From contig QFPN01000002.1 of NCBI GenBank assembly GCA_003241695.1, positions 1 through 64,000 of the forward strand: a DNA stretch of 64,000 nt. The letters are read 5' to 3'. The notes beneath the pieces are model-generated. The model did no database searches and was not told the origin of the DNA. It was given only the letters and a program-made list of their open reading frames with translations. Positions 8,533 through 17,185 of this stretch are shown in pieces (position 1 is the first letter of the stretch; each line of letters opens with the position of its first letter). The DNA comes from Ancylobacter novellus. GTDB lineage: Bacteria; Pseudomonadota; Alphaproteobacteria; Rhizobiales; Methylopilaceae. A program made the position numbers and the translations under genes.

Positions 8533-9417
8533 ATGAGCCGCCGACTTCCGCCTCTCAACGCTTTGCGGGTCTTCGAGGCGGCGGGCCGCCACCAGAGTTT
8601 TACGGCCGCGGCTCGCGAGCTGAACCTCACCCATGGCGCGGTGAGCCGGCAAGTCCGCACGCTGGAAGACTGGTTCGGGCGGGAGCTGTTCACACGGGGC
8701 AATCGCCGCGTGACGCTCACCGATGGCGGCGTCGCCTATCTCGCCGAGATCGGCGCGGCGCTCGACCGGATCGCCGCCGCGACCGCGCGCCAGGTCGAGC
8801 ACGGCCCGGGCCGCCTGCTGCAGGTCAACGCGCTCGCGACCTTCACGCTCAGATGGCTGATCCCGCGCCTGTCGGCGTTTCAGCTCGCGCATCCGGGGCT
8901 GGAGGTGAGGCTGACGACCTCCAATCTCAGGCTGCCCGACGTCAAGGAGCCCTATGACGTCGCGATCCGCGGCGGGCCGAGCCAGGTCGCGGGCCATGTC
9001 TCCGAGCCGTTTCTGTCCGAGGCCAGAATCCCGGTCTGCAGTCCCGCGCTGCTCGAGCGCTTGCCGCTCGCAACGCCTGCCGACCTCGCGCGGCACACGC
9101 TGCTGCATTCCACGACGCTGCCGGGCGTCTGGGCGCAATGGCTCGTCGCGGCTCGCGCGCCCGACCTCAAGTCGGCGGGCTCGGTTACGCTCGAACACTT
9201 TTATCTCACACTGCAGGCGGCTCTCGACGGCCTCGGGGTCGCCATGGGACCGATCGCGCTCGTCGCCGACGACGTGAAGGCAGGTCGTCTCGTCATGCCC
9301 TTCGAGGGGCCGGCGCTGCCGGCGCGCAGCTACTTCACCTTCGTGCCCGACGCGCGGGCCGATGATCCCGCCGTGCGGTCGTTCTGCGCGTGGCTGCGCC
9401 GGATCTCGGCGGCTTGA
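8533..9417 (+). CDS. LysR-family transcriptional regulator (GcvA-like)
   Basis: A 294-aa LysR regulator. The winged helix-turn-helix occupies residues 1-60 (PPLNALRVFEAAGRHQSFTAAARELNLTHGAVSRQVRTLE), followed by the periplasmic-binding-like effector domain (RLLQVNALATFTLRWLIPRL onward). The N-terminal sequence and VARRGGPSQVAGHVSEPFL-like region place it with the GcvA/AmpR group. It is transcribed divergently from the MFS-SDR operon and most likely regulates it, as is common for this family; the inducer is unknown. Confidence 0.9.
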   Translation: MSRRLPPLNALRVFEAAGRHQSFTAAARELNLTHGAVSRQVRTLEDWFGRELFTRGNRRVTLTDGGVAYLAEIGAALDRIAAATARQVEHGPGRLLQVNALATFTLRWLIPRLSAFQLAHPGLEVRLTTSNLRLPDVKEPYDVAIRGGPSQVAGHVSEPFLSEARIPVCSPALLERLPLATPADLARHTLLHSTTLPGVWAQWLVAARAPDLKSAGSVTLEHFYLTLQAALDGLGVAMGPIALVADDVKAGRLVMPFEGPALPARSYFTFVPDARADDPAVRSFCAWLRRISAA

Positions 9418-9428
9418 GCCGCGAGCGT

Positions 9429-10103
9429 TCAATCCGGGCGATCTTCGGAGACCCTCACGCCCGGCAGCGCCAAGAGCTTCGCCGCGATCTCGTCGACGCT
9501 CGTCTGCGACAGCCGCACGAATGTGATCGTCACTTCGTCCGCGCCCTCGCGTTCGGCGGGCCGCGCCACGAAGGTGCGGACCCGCGACGCCCGCGGGCCC
9601 GCGACCTCGTTCAGCTTGTCGATCGTCAGCGCGCCGCGCGGCGCGACCAGCTTCAGCGCGCGGCTTTTCATGCGCTCGCGATAACGGTCCTCGATCGGCT
9701 TCACGCCAGCGAGGATGCCGACGATGATGAGCGTCGCGGCTGTCCCGGCGACATAGAGTCCGCCACCGATCGCCAGCCCGATCGCCGCCACGCCCCAGAT
9801 GCTGGCGGCGGTCGTCAGGCCGCGCACGACTTCGCCGCGCAAAAGGATCGTGCCGGCGCCGAGGAAGCTGACGCCGGAGATGACCTGGGCCGCGACGCGC
9901 GAAAGGTCGAACGACACCTGTCCGCTCGCGCGGATGTCCTCGAAGCCATAGGCCGAGACGATCATCGCGAGGCACGCCCCGACGCAGACCATCATGTGGG
10001 TGCGAAGCCCCGCGGCCCATTGCAGCCGCTCGCGCTCGACGCCCACCACGCCGCCCGCGACGGCCGCAGCCCCGAGGCGCATCACCAGCTCGACATTCGT
10101 CAT
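9429..10103 (-). CDS. mgtC: MgtC/SapB family membrane protein
   Basis: A 224-aa MgtC-family protein. The membrane domain shows the family signatures RLGAAAVAGGVVGVERE near the N-terminus and GVSFLGAGTILLRGEVVRGLTTAASIW, followed by a soluble ACT-like C-terminal domain of about 80 aa. MgtC proteins act under low magnesium or acid stress and interact with the F1Fo ATPase in Salmonella. Here it is the last gene of a PepSY-RR-HK-DUF930 operon, reproducing the PhoPQ-MgtC link seen in enterobacteria, so control by that two-component system is a reasonable inference. Confidence 0.88.
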   Translation of the reverse strand: MTNVELVMRLGAAAVAGGVVGVERERLQWAAGLRTHMMVCVGACLAMIVSAYGFEDIRASGQVSFDLSRVAAQVISGVSFLGAGTILLRGEVVRGLTTAASIWGVAAIGLAIGGGLYVAGTAATLIIVGILAGVKPIEDRYRERMKSRALKLVAPRGALTIDKLNEVAGPRASRVRTFVARPAEREGADEVTITFVRLSQTSVDEIAAKLLALPGVRVSEDRPD

Positions 10104-10124
10104 CGCGGCCTCCTTCGGTTCAGG

Positions 10125-10520
10125 TCAGCGCCAGAGCCCGATTGTCTCCCATAGGCTCTCGGGGATCGCGGCGCCGATCCGATAGTCGAGTTCCAGCACC
10201 GTCAGCCGGTCCGCCGTCGCGCGGCACTCGAACGTCATGCGATACCAGCGGCCGCCGCTGCGGATCGCCGCGCCTCTGCCGATGATCACGTCGCCGGCGA
10301 GCTCCGCCTCGCGCTCGGCGTCCATCACCATTCGGTCGGGATGGAGCGGGCCATTCTCGGCCGAGATTCGGCGCATCGTCTCGATGTCGCAGAGCTGGTG
10401 GAAGCGCGTGTCGGGATCGAGCTTGAGGAGGCTCGCCTCGAGCGAGCGGTCCAGCGCCATGGCCGGCGAGACGGCGGCGACGGACAGTAGGGCGGCGGTT
10501 AAGCGCGACGCGGCTTTCAT
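10125..10520 (-). CDS. exported DUF930-domain protein
   Basis: A 131-aa protein with a Sec signal (residues 1-22, AVSPAMA cleavage) followed by a DUF930 domain: SLEASLLKLDPDTRFHQLCDIETMRRI, then DRMVMDAE and the C-terminal RWYRMTFEC...LDYRIGAAIPES. Family function is not established; members are found mainly in Rhizobiales and are periplasmic. Its start overlaps the stop of the histidine kinase gene by 4 nt, so it belongs to the two-component operon. Two cysteines (in LCDIE and FECRA) could form a disulfide in the periplasm. Confidence 0.75.
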   Translation of the reverse strand: MKAASRLTAALLSVAAVSPAMALDRSLEASLLKLDPDTRFHQLCDIETMRRISAENGPLHPDRMVMDAEREAELAGDVIIGRGAAIRSGGRWYRMTFECRATADRLTVLELDYRIGAAIPESLWETIGLWR

Positions 10521-11869
10521 ACGGCTTCCCATTCGATCGCGGCACGCAGTCCGCCCAACGTTCCGGCCGACAATTTCAGGCGTCCCCCCGTGGACGCGGC
10601 GAGGTCGCGCGTGATCGCGAGGCCGAACCCTGTCCCCGGCGTCGCCTCGTCCCAGCGTCGCCCGCGGTCGATCGCTCCGATTTCGGCAGGCCCCATGCCG
10701 GGGCCGTCGTCCTCCACTGCGATCACGGCGCCGCCATGGCGCGCCGCCACCGAGATCGCGACCTCGGCCGTCGCCCATTTGCGGGCGTTGTCCACGAGGT
10801 TGCCGAGCATCTCGAGAAGCTCGCCCTCGGACGCCGGGCAGCGCGCCTCTGCCGGAGCGTCGACCCGCCATGCGATCCGCTCGGAGCCGGGCAGGCGCTT
10901 CATCGCCGCGACCAGCTGGTCCAGCACCGGAGCGACGGAGGTGCTGCGCTTCTGCAGTCCCGCGGCCCGCGCGCTCCGGGCTCGGGCGAGCGTCCGCGAA
11001 ACCTGTTCCTGCATCGCGAGCGACTGTTCATCGATCTCCGCCGCGAGCGCCGGATGGTTGTCCTCGATCCGCCGCGCGAGAGCGTCGAGCACGGCGAGCG
11101 GCGTCTTCAGCCCATGGGCCATGTCGGCCGCCTGGGCCCGGGCGCGTTCAAGCGCGCTCTCCTGCTGCGCCACGAGCCGGTTGAGATCGTCAACCAGCGG
11201 CTGGACCTCGGACGGATAGCCGCCGCGCAGGCGCTCGTCTCGGCCCTCGTGAACCTTCTGGAGATCGCCCCGGAGCGCCCGGAAGGGGCTCAGCGCCCTA
11301 TGCACGAAGGCGGCCATCGCGAGCGCGAGCAGAAGCCCGAGCGCGATGAGCGAGACCGGCAGGAGCCGGAGCACCATCTCCCGGCTCGACGCCAGCTGGA
11401 CGCGGTCCATCGCGACCGTGATCACCACGAGCGGCTTGTCCGGCGCGCTCGCGATCCGCACCGTCCGGAACACCGCGATCAGCCGTCGGCCGTCGAACCC
11501 GTCGAGGTCGGTGGTCGCGTGATGCGCCATGTCGGTGTCGGGCGCGCGCGGCAGCGCGATGGTCTGGTCCCAGAGCGACCGGGACCGCAGCGGCTTCTTG
11601 CCCTTGCTTTCGATCTGCCAGTAGAGGCCACCATAGGGCGCCGCGTAGCGCGGGTCGGCGGGCGGCCTGTCGACCGTGATCTCGCCGGAGGCGTCGAAGC
11701 CGACGCCGCCTGCGAGAAGCCGCGCGGTGTGGTTCAGCTCGTCGGCCGTGCGGCGGTCGAGCGCCGTGTCGAAGATCAGGAACAGCCCCAGCCCGCCAAG
11801 CGCCAGCGCGAGGCCGACGAGGGCAGCCGCCGCGACGCTGAGCCGGACGCGGAGCGAGCCGCCTGTCAC
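10517..11869 (-). CDS. sensor histidine kinase (PhoQ/QseC-like)
   Basis: A 450-aa membrane kinase: transmembrane helix at about 8-33, periplasmic sensor of about 130 aa, second helix at 168-190, HAMP, then the dimerisation domain with the phosphorylated H252 in DMAHGLKTPLAVLD, and a HATPase with NLVDNARKWA (N box), DDGPGM (G1) and GTGFGLAI (G2). The HG(L)KTPL variant of the H box is typical of PhoQ-like kinases in alphaproteobacteria. It overlaps its response regulator gene by 4 nt. PepSY and MgtC genes in the operon suggest a signal such as Mg2+, acid or envelope stress, but the ligand is not evident. Confidence 0.9.
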   Translation of the reverse strand: MTGGSLRVRLSVAAAALVGLALALGGLGLFLIFDTALDRRTADELNHTARLLAGGVGFDASGEITVDRPPADPRYAAPYGGLYWQIESKGKKPLRSRSLWDQTIALPRAPDTDMAHHATTDLDGFDGRRLIAVFRTVRIASAPDKPLVVITVAMDRVQLASSREMVLRLLPVSLIALGLLLALAMAAFVHRALSPFRALRGDLQKVHEGRDERLRGGYPSEVQPLVDDLNRLVAQQESALERARAQAADMAHGLKTPLAVLDALARRIEDNHPALAAEIDEQSLAMQEQVSRTLARARSARAAGLQKRSTSVAPVLDQLVAAMKRLPGSERIAWRVDAPAEARCPASEGELLEMLGNLVDNARKWATAEVAISVAARHGGAVIAVEDDGPGMGPAEIGAIDRGRRWDEATPGTGFGLAITRDLAASTGGRLKLSAGTLGGLRAAIEWEAV

Positions 11870-12531
11870 CTTGGCTCGGCCGGGACAACGTAGCCGTGGC
11901 CGCGCCGCGTCTCGATCAGGGAGGCGCCGAGCTTGCGGCGCAGGCGCGCGATCAGCGCCTCGATGGCGTTGGCCTCGCGGTCGGTCCCGCTCTCGTAGAC
12001 ATGGTCGAGCAGGTCGCCGGCCGAAACGACGTCGCCACGCCGGTGGAGCAGATAGGCGAGCAGCCGATATTCGAGCGGCGTGAGCGTCAGCGCCTCGCCC
12101 GACACGGTGACGAGCTTGGTTCGCGGGTCGAGCTCGACGTCGCCGACGCGCATCAGCGGCGAAGCCTGACCCACCGTCCGCCGCAGCACCGCGTGGAGGC
12201 GCGCGACCAGCTCCTCCATGCGGAAGGGCTTCGCCAGATAGTCGTCGGCCCCGGCGTTGATGCCGTCGACGCGCTCGCGCCAGCCGTCGCGCGCGGTGAG
12301 GATCACGATCGGGACGGCGTTGTCGGCGCCCCGGAGCTTCTTGAGCACGCTCAGGCCGTCGAGCTTCGGCAGGCCAAGGTCCAGCACCATGGCGTCGTAG
12401 GTCTCGACGTCGGCCTGGAACCAGGCGCTCTCGCCGTCGCCCGCGACGTCGACTGCGAACCCGGCGCGTTCGAGCCCACGCCTGACGTCGGCGGCGATGC
12501 GGGGCTCGTCTTCGACCACCAGCACGCGCAT
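11866..12531 (-). CDS. OmpR/PhoP-family response regulator
   Basis: A 221-aa regulator with a receiver domain (acidic pocket E7-D8, phosphoacceptor D51 in MVLDLGLPK, K in LAKPF) and a C-terminal winged helix (LTPLEYRLLAYLLHRRGDVV, NAIEALIARLRRKL, RGHGYVV). The ATG at 12531 was chosen because it begins the receiver fold and follows the PepSY stop by 2 nt. The cognate kinase is next in the operon. Direct repeats GCTGAYAAA spaced 11 nt in the nearby divergent region (12856-12875) may be its binding site. Confidence 0.92.
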   Translation of the reverse strand: MRVLVVEDEPRIAADVRRGLERAGFAVDVAGDGESAWFQADVETYDAMVLDLGLPKLDGLSVLKKLRGADNAVPIVILTARDGWRERVDGINAGADDYLAKPFRMEELVARLHAVLRRTVGQASPLMRVGDVELDPRTKLVTVSGEALTLTPLEYRLLAYLLHRRGDVVSAGDLLDHVYESGTDREANAIEALIARLRRKLGASLIETRRGHGYVVPAEPR

Positions 12532-12533
12532 CG

Positions 12534-12833
12534 TCAGTCGATCTCCAGGACCTGAAGCGACTTTGCGTCGATCTCGACCTCGCGTCTGTCGCCGGAGGCG
12601 GTCAGGATCTTGATCTCGTAGATCCAGCGGCCGTCGTCTTCGTCGAGTTCGACCTTCACGACGTCTCCCGGCAGCGCCTTGCGGGCGGCGTCGAGCACCT
12701 GGTCGAGCGGCCGGATCTCGCCGCGCTCTAGCGCGCGACGCGCCTCGTCCTGATCGCTGACGTCGGCGAGCGACGGGCCCGCGTGAAGGGCGGCGAGCAG
12801 CGCGACGCCAATCGCATGAGAGAGTTTCGGCAT
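12534..12833 (-). CDS. periplasmic PepSY-domain protein
   Basis: A 99-aa exported protein: signal peptide at residues 1-23 (ALLAALHAGPSLA), then one PepSY domain (GEIRPLDQVLDAARKALPGDVVKVELDEDDGRWIYEIKILTASG). PepSY domains are thought to modulate proteases or act as envelope sensors. It is the first gene of the operon with the response regulator (2-nt gap) and kinase, an arrangement common in alphaproteobacteria, where the small protein may feed back on the kinase. A second PepSY gene lies divergently at 12942. Confidence 0.85.
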   Translation of the reverse strand: MPKLSHAIGVALLAALHAGPSLADVSDQDEARRALERGEIRPLDQVLDAARKALPGDVVKVELDEDDGRWIYEIKILTASGDRREVEIDAKSLQVLEID

Positions 12834-12855
12834 GGCCGGAGGCTAAGCCTGCGAA

Positions 12856-12875
12856 GCTGATAAACCGCTGACAAA
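12856..12875. promoter_or_regulatory. direct repeats, candidate response-regulator box
   Basis: GCTGATAAA (12856-12864) is repeated as GCTGACAAA (12867-12875), start to start 11 nt, in the 108-nt region between the two divergent PepSY genes. An 11-nt period places both half-sites on one helix face, the usual geometry for OmpR-family regulators. The neighbouring PhoP-like regulator (11866-12531) is the obvious candidate. Motif evidence only. Confidence 0.45.
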
Positions 12876-12941
12876 GCCTATCAGGCAAGCGTGGGGACGC
12901 GCTGCCAAAAGGGCTCCATCGATTTTACGAAGGAGACCCAG

Positions 12942-13205
12942 ATGACGCCCATGACCAAGATCGCCCTCGTCGCCGCGCTCTCGCTTAGCGTTGCGGGGCC
13001 GGCTCTCGCCGACCGTCCCGGCGCGGACTGGATCAGCATCGAGCAGGCGACCCAGAAGGCCAAGGACGCCGGCTACGCCCAGGTGACGGAGATTGAGGCC
13101 GACGACGGCCGCTGGGAGGCCAAGGGCGTCAAGAACGGCCAGATCTACGAGTTCCATATCGACCCGCGCACCGGCGCGATCTCGAACGAGCATCTCGACG
13201 ACTGA
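12942..13205 (+). CDS. periplasmic PepSY-domain protein
   Basis: An 87-aa exported protein with a signal peptide (MTPMTKIALVAALSLSVAGPALA) and a single PepSY domain (ISIEQATQKAKDAGYAQVTEIEADDGRWEAKGV, then FHIDPRTGAI). An upstream in-frame start would add 17 unconvincing residues; the ATG at 12942 has AAGGAG at 7-12 nt upstream and begins the signal peptide. It is transcribed divergently from the PepSY-two-component operon and probably responds to it through the shared repeats at 12856-12875. Confidence 0.85.
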   Translation: MTPMTKIALVAALSLSVAGPALADRPGADWISIEQATQKAKDAGYAQVTEIEADDGRWEAKGVKNGQIYEFHIDPRTGAISNEHLDD

Positions 13206-13296
13206 CAGGCTCGTGGCGGTCTCGCCATCCGAGACGGGGCCGCCTACGTCAAAAACGTCTCGATAACATCATCGACTCGACTAACTATCTGGGCGC

Positions 13297-13743
13297 ATGA
13301 GCAAGAAATTCCGTCGCACGAAGGTGCGCGAGCAGTATGGCGCGGCGCCCTATCGCATCGGAGCCGATGGCGATCTCGAGGTGATGCTGGTCACCACGCG
13401 CGAGACCCATCGCTGGATGGTGCCGAAAGGCTGGCCGATCAAGAAACTCGGGCCCCTCGGCACGGCCATGCGTGAAGCCTACGAAGAAGCAGGCGTCCGC
13501 GGCGAAGGCGGGCCGGCGATCGGCGCGTTCGACTACCTCAAGGTGATGCGCAAGGGTCCGAACCAGATCTGCGAGGTCGAGGTCTTCCCGCTGCACGTCC
13601 ACGAGGAGCTCGAGGACTGGCCCGAAAGAGCTGAGCGTGAACGGCGGTGGTTCAAGCTCAGTGAAGCGTCGTCGGCGGTCGAAGAAGAGCGTCTTCAAAT
13701 GATCCTGGCGGACCTGCCAGAGCGCTTACGGCGCGACGATTAA
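13297..13743 (+). CDS. NUDIX hydrolase (diphosphoinositol-polyphosphate-phosphohydrolase-like)
   Basis: A 148-aa NUDIX protein. The box reads MVPKGW...LGPLGTAMREAYEEAGVRG: the REAYEEAG core with its metal-binding glutamates is intact, while the first box glutamate is replaced (KKLGPLG). The WMVPKGWPI lead-in and the small size resemble DIPP/MutT-like enzymes that cleave diphosphoinositol phosphates, dinucleoside polyphosphates or (d)NTPs. Monocistronic between a PepSY gene and the convergent arsenic operon. Substrate cannot be assigned by eye. Confidence 0.8.
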   Translation: MSKKFRRTKVREQYGAAPYRIGADGDLEVMLVTTRETHRWMVPKGWPIKKLGPLGTAMREAYEEAGVRGEGGPAIGAFDYLKVMRKGPNQICEVEVFPLHVHEELEDWPERAERERRWFKLSEASSAVEEERLQMILADLPERLRRDD

Positions 13744-13814
13744 GACGAACTGCGGAGCACCGGTCGACGTCCGCTTCGCGCGTCGTTGGCTAGGTCCGCC
13801 CCTGGCGCATCTCT

Positions 13815-14987
13815 TCATCGGCTGCGCGCGAGCGCGATAGTGGCGAGCAGGTTGGCCAGAGCGAGCGTGGCCAACACGCCGAGCGTCGCGTGAGTCCCGG
13901 CGGCCGAGATCGCAAATCCTGCCGCGAATGGAGCGGCCGCCTGCACGACCAAGTTCGGCGCAGCGAGCCGTCCCATCACGACCGGGTAGCGCTCCGGTCC
14001 GAACAGCGCGAGCGGGACTGTGCCGCGGGCGATCGACCAGACGCCGTTGCCCGCGGCATAGAGCACGACCGCGACGGCCGCGGGTCCGGCCCCAAGCGCG
14101 AGCAGAGCCATGCCGACCGCCACCAGCGCGCCTGCGCAAGCGAGCGTGGCGGTCGGATGCAGACGGTCGCCGACCAGCATTTCGACCACGCGAGCGCCGA
14201 CCTGCGACGGCCCGATCAGCGCGCCGACCGCGACGGCCGCGGCGAGCGCCATGCCTTGGTCCTGCAGGATCGTGAGTAGGTGCACCGAGACCGTCGTCTG
14301 GACCGCGCCGTTGGCCATCAAGATCGCCGCCAACAGCAGGAACGTATTCCGCTCCCGCGCCGACATAGGGCCGGCCCCGGCACTGTCGGTCGTGGCCGGG
14401 GCTTTGCGAGCCTCCCGCGGCAGCAGCAGGAACAGCGCCGGGGCCATGACGAACACCTGCGCGGCGGCGTAGGCGAAGCAGGCGCTGCGCCAGCCAACGT
14501 GCTCGACGGCGAGCGCCGTCAGGGGCCAGCAGACCGTGCTGGCGAAGCCGCCGAACAGGGTGAGGTTGGTGATGGCGCGCCGCGCCGACGCCCCGAAGAT
14601 CCGGCCGAGCGTCGAGAACGCCGCGTCGTAGAGACCCGCGCCCATTCCGACGCCGAGCACCGCCCAGCCGAGCAGGTAGCCCGCGAGGCCCGTTGACGAG
14701 CCGACCGCGGCGAGGCCTGCGCCCATCAGCAGCGAGCCCGCGGCCATGGTCGGCCGCCCGCCGAAGCCGTCGATCATCCGGCCGACGAACGGCGCCGCGA
14801 TCCCGGAGCAGAGCAGCCCGACCGACCCGCCCCCGACCACCCACGCGAGAGGCCAGCCCGTATCGGCCGAGATCGGCGTCGCCAGCACCGCGAGCAGGTA
14901 GAAGCTCGAGCCCCACGAGACGATCTGCGCGATCCCGAGCAACGGGACGGCGATCCTGCCGCCCGGCGGCGCCGAAGCCCTCTCCAC
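13815..14987 (-). CDS. arsK: MFS transporter at the end of the arsenic operon (ArsK-like)
   Basis: A 390-aa major facilitator with about twelve hydrophobic segments (GIAQIVSWGSSFYLLAVLATPISADTGW at the N-terminus). It starts 3 nt after arsH ends and shares its orientation, so it belongs to the ars operon. MFS exporters described as ArsK, which efflux arsenite, antimonite and some trivalent organoarsenicals, occur in this setting in alphaproteobacteria. ArsJ is the other MFS in ars operons, but no neighbouring gapdh (needed for ArsJ function) is present, which favours ArsK. The symbol is inferred from context and general similarity. Confidence 0.65.
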   Translation of the reverse strand: MERASAPPGGRIAVPLLGIAQIVSWGSSFYLLAVLATPISADTGWPLAWVVGGGSVGLLCSGIAAPFVGRMIDGFGGRPTMAAGSLLMGAGLAAVGSSTGLAGYLLGWAVLGVGMGAGLYDAAFSTLGRIFGASARRAITNLTLFGGFASTVCWPLTALAVEHVGWRSACFAYAAAQVFVMAPALFLLLPREARKAPATTDSAGAGPMSARERNTFLLLAAILMANGAVQTTVSVHLLTILQDQGMALAAAVAVGALIGPSQVGARVVEMLVGDRLHPTATLACAGALVAVGMALLALGAGPAAVAVVLYAAGNGVWSIARGTVPLALFGPERYPVVMGRLAAPNLVVQAAAPFAAGFAISAAGTHATLGVLATLALANLLATIALARSR

Positions 14988-14990
14988 GCC

Positions 14991-15701
14991 TCAGACGGCC
15001 TGCTTGAGGTTCACCCGCGCCTCGAGCGCCGCGGCGCTTTCCTTCCGCTCGCTGTAGCGGTCGGTCAGGTGGTCGGAGACGTCGCGCGTGAGGAGCGTGA
15101 ACTTCACCAGCTCCTCCATCACGTCGACCAGGCGGTCGTAGTAGGGCGACGGCTTCATGCGGCCGTCCTCATCGAATTCCTGGTAGGCCTTCGCGACCGA
15201 CGACTGGTTCGGGATCGTCAGCATCCGCATCCAGCGGCCGAGCACGCGCATCTGGTTCACGGCGTTGAACGACTGCGAGCCGCCGGAGACCTGCATCACC
15301 GCGAGCACGCGGCCCTGCGTGGGGCGGACGGAGCCGACCGAGAGCGGGATCCAGTCGATCAGCGACTTCATCACGCCGGTCATGGCGCCGTGCCGCTCGG
15401 GGCTCGTCCAGACCTGCGCCTCGGACCAGAGCGACAACTCGCGAAGCTCCTGAACCTTCGGATGGTCCACGGGGCCGCCGTCAGGCAGCGGCAGGCCCGT
15501 TGGATCGAACACGCGCGTCTCGCAGCCAAGGCGTCTGAGCAGGCGCTCGGCCTCGAGGGTCAGCAGGCGGCTGTAGGAGACGGGCCTCAGCGAGCCGTAG
15601 AGCAGCAAGACCCGCGGCGGGTGGGTCGAGCGCGGGCCATGGAGTTTTGAGAGATCAGTCGGGCGGAACGAGTCTTCGTCGAGGTTCGGAAGATCGCTCA
15701 C
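14991..15701 (-). CDS. arsH: ArsH NADPH-dependent FMN reductase / organoarsenical oxidase
   Basis: A 236-aa flavodoxin-like protein with the ArsH hallmarks: the N-terminal extension, LLLYGSLRPVSYSRLL (FMN phosphate loop), SPERHGAMTGVMKSLIDWIPL and the C-terminal tail with ELVKFTLLTRDVSDHLTDRYSERKE. ArsH oxidises trivalent methyl- and aryl-arsenicals to less toxic pentavalent forms and reduces azo dyes and quinones in vitro. The GTG start at 15701 overlaps the arsC stop by 3-4 nt; a longer frame exists upstream but duplicates arsC in another frame. Confidence 0.93.
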   Translation of the reverse strand: MSDLPNLDEDSFRPTDLSKLHGPRSTHPPRVLLLYGSLRPVSYSRLLTLEAERLLRRLGCETRVFDPTGLPLPDGGPVDHPKVQELRELSLWSEAQVWTSPERHGAMTGVMKSLIDWIPLSVGSVRPTQGRVLAVMQVSGGSQSFNAVNQMRVLGRWMRMLTIPNQSSVAKAYQEFDEDGRMKPSPYYDRLVDVMEELVKFTLLTRDVSDHLTDRYSERKESAAALEARVNLKQAV

Positions 15702-16117
15702 GACGCCGCTCCCGCCTTCACGACCTCGCCGTCCTCCTTGGTGAAGTCGGCTGGCAGGGGCGTCGGCAGGATCTCGAGGACGACCTCGGAGGGGCGGCAA
15801 AGCCGAACGCCGCGCGCGGTGAACACGAACGGGCGGTTGATCAGGATCGGGTGCACCAGCATGGCGTCGAGGATCGTGTCGCTAGTGACCGACGGATCGC
15901 CGAGGCCGAGCTCCGCGAAGGGCGTCCCCTTATCCCGGGCTGCCTCGCGCGGGGTCAGCCCGGCGGCGGCGAACGCCTTCGCCAGCTCGTCGCGCGTCGG
16001 CGGCGCCTTCAGGTACTCGACGACGGTCGGCTCGATCCCGGCGGCCCGGATCATCGCCAGCGTGTTGCGGGACGTGCCGCAGGCGGGATTGTGCCAGATG
16101 GTGACGGCCTCGGTCAT
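15698..16117 (-). CDS. arsC: glutaredoxin-dependent arsenate reductase
   Basis: A 139-aa ArsC of the Grx-dependent (E. coli plasmid R773) type, reducing arsenate to arsenite for export by Acr3. C13 in WHNPACGTSRNTL is the catalytic cysteine, and TPFAELGLGD, HPILINRPFVFTARGVRLCRPSE carries the substrate-binding arginines. It sits between acr3 and arsH with 10-nt and overlapping junctions, so the operon supplies reduction and export together. Confidence 0.95.
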   Translation of the reverse strand: MTEAVTIWHNPACGTSRNTLAMIRAAGIEPTVVEYLKAPPTRDELAKAFAAAGLTPREAARDKGTPFAELGLGDPSVTSDTILDAMLVHPILINRPFVFTARGVRLCRPSEVVLEILPTPLPADFTKEDGEVVKAGAAS

Positions 16118-16127
16118 CGCGGCCTCC

Positions 16128-17183
16128 TCAGGAGCGGGGTTCGGGAGCGGCCGCGCGAATTCCGCGGGCCTCGTACCAGGGTTTTGAGCGGTTCACGATC
16201 CAGACGACCGACAGCATGACGGGCACCTCGATCAGCACGCCGACGACGGTGGCGAGCGCGGCGCCCGACTTGAAGCCGAACAGGCTGATCGCCGCGGCGA
16301 CGGCCAGCTCGAAGAAGTTCGACGCGCCGATCAGCGCGGACGGCCCGGCGACGCAATGCGCCTCGCCGGTCGCGCGGTTCAGCAGGTAGGCGAGGCCGGA
16401 GTTGAAGTAGACCTGGATCAGGACCGGCACGGCGAGCAGCGCGATGACGAGCGGCTGAGCGACGATCTGCTCGCCCTGGAAGGCGAACAGCAGGACGAGC
16501 GTCGCGAGCAGGGCCGCGAGCGAGAGCGGCTGGATCTTCGCCAGCAGGCGGTCGAGCGAGGTCTGTCCGCCGGAAGCCAGAACCCGTCGGCGCAGCACCT
16601 GCGCCGCAATCACCGGCACGACGATGTAGAGGCCGACCGACAGGAGCAGCGTGTCCCAAGGCACGGTGATCGCCGACAGGCCGAGCAGCAGGCCGACGAT
16701 CGGCGCGAAGGCCACGATCATGATCGCGTCGTTGACGGCGACCTGGCTCAGCGTGAACAGCGGGTCGCCCCTGGTCAGGTTCGACCACACGAACACCATG
16801 GCGGTGCAGGGGGCCGCGGCGAGCAGGATCAGCCCGGCGATGTAGCTGTCGATCTGGTCCGCGGGCAGCCAGGGCCGGAACAGCCAGCCGACGAACAGCC
16901 ACCCGAGCAGCGCCATCGAGAACGGCTTGACCGCCCAGTTGACGAACAGCGTCACCGCCACGCCCCGCCAGTGAGCCGCGACCTCGCGCAGGGCGCCGAA
17001 GTCGACCTTCACCAGCATGGGGACGATCATCAGCCAGATGAGCACGGCGACGGGCAGGTTCACGCTCGCGACCTCGAGCGAGCCGATCGCGTGGAAGGCG
17101 CCCGGCGCGACGTAACCGAGCGCGACGCCGACGACGATGCAGAGGAAGACCCAGACGGTCAGGTAGCGTTCGAACAAGGACAT
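16128..17183 (-). CDS. acr3: Acr3-family arsenite efflux permease
   Basis: A 351-aa inner-membrane arsenite exporter with about ten transmembrane segments. The family signature LLAAAPCTAMVFVWSNLTRGDP contains the essential C126, and NDAIMIVAFAPIVGLLLG follows. The frame is open upstream through arsR in another frame; the ATG at 17183 gives the expected N-terminus MSLFERYLTVWVFLCIVVG and lies 2 nt after the arsR stop. This length and sequence fit the Acr3(2) subgroup common in alphaproteobacteria. Confidence 0.95.
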   Translation of the reverse strand: MSLFERYLTVWVFLCIVVGVALGYVAPGAFHAIGSLEVASVNLPVAVLIWLMIVPMLVKVDFGALREVAAHWRGVAVTLFVNWAVKPFSMALLGWLFVGWLFRPWLPADQIDSYIAGLILLAAAPCTAMVFVWSNLTRGDPLFTLSQVAVNDAIMIVAFAPIVGLLLGLSAITVPWDTLLLSVGLYIVVPVIAAQVLRRRVLASGGQTSLDRLLAKIQPLSLAALLATLVLLFAFQGEQIVAQPLVIALLAVPVLIQVYFNSGLAYLLNRATGEAHCVAGPSALIGASNFFELAVAAAISLFGFKSGAALATVVGVLIEVPVMLSVVWIVNRSKPWYEARGIRAAAPEPRS

Positions 17184-17185
17184 GG

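Noticed and set aside
8497..10020. Minus-strand frame of 507 codons over the LysR gene
   Set aside because: LysR and MgtC sequences on their own frames explain the region; this frame is Arg-rich noise.
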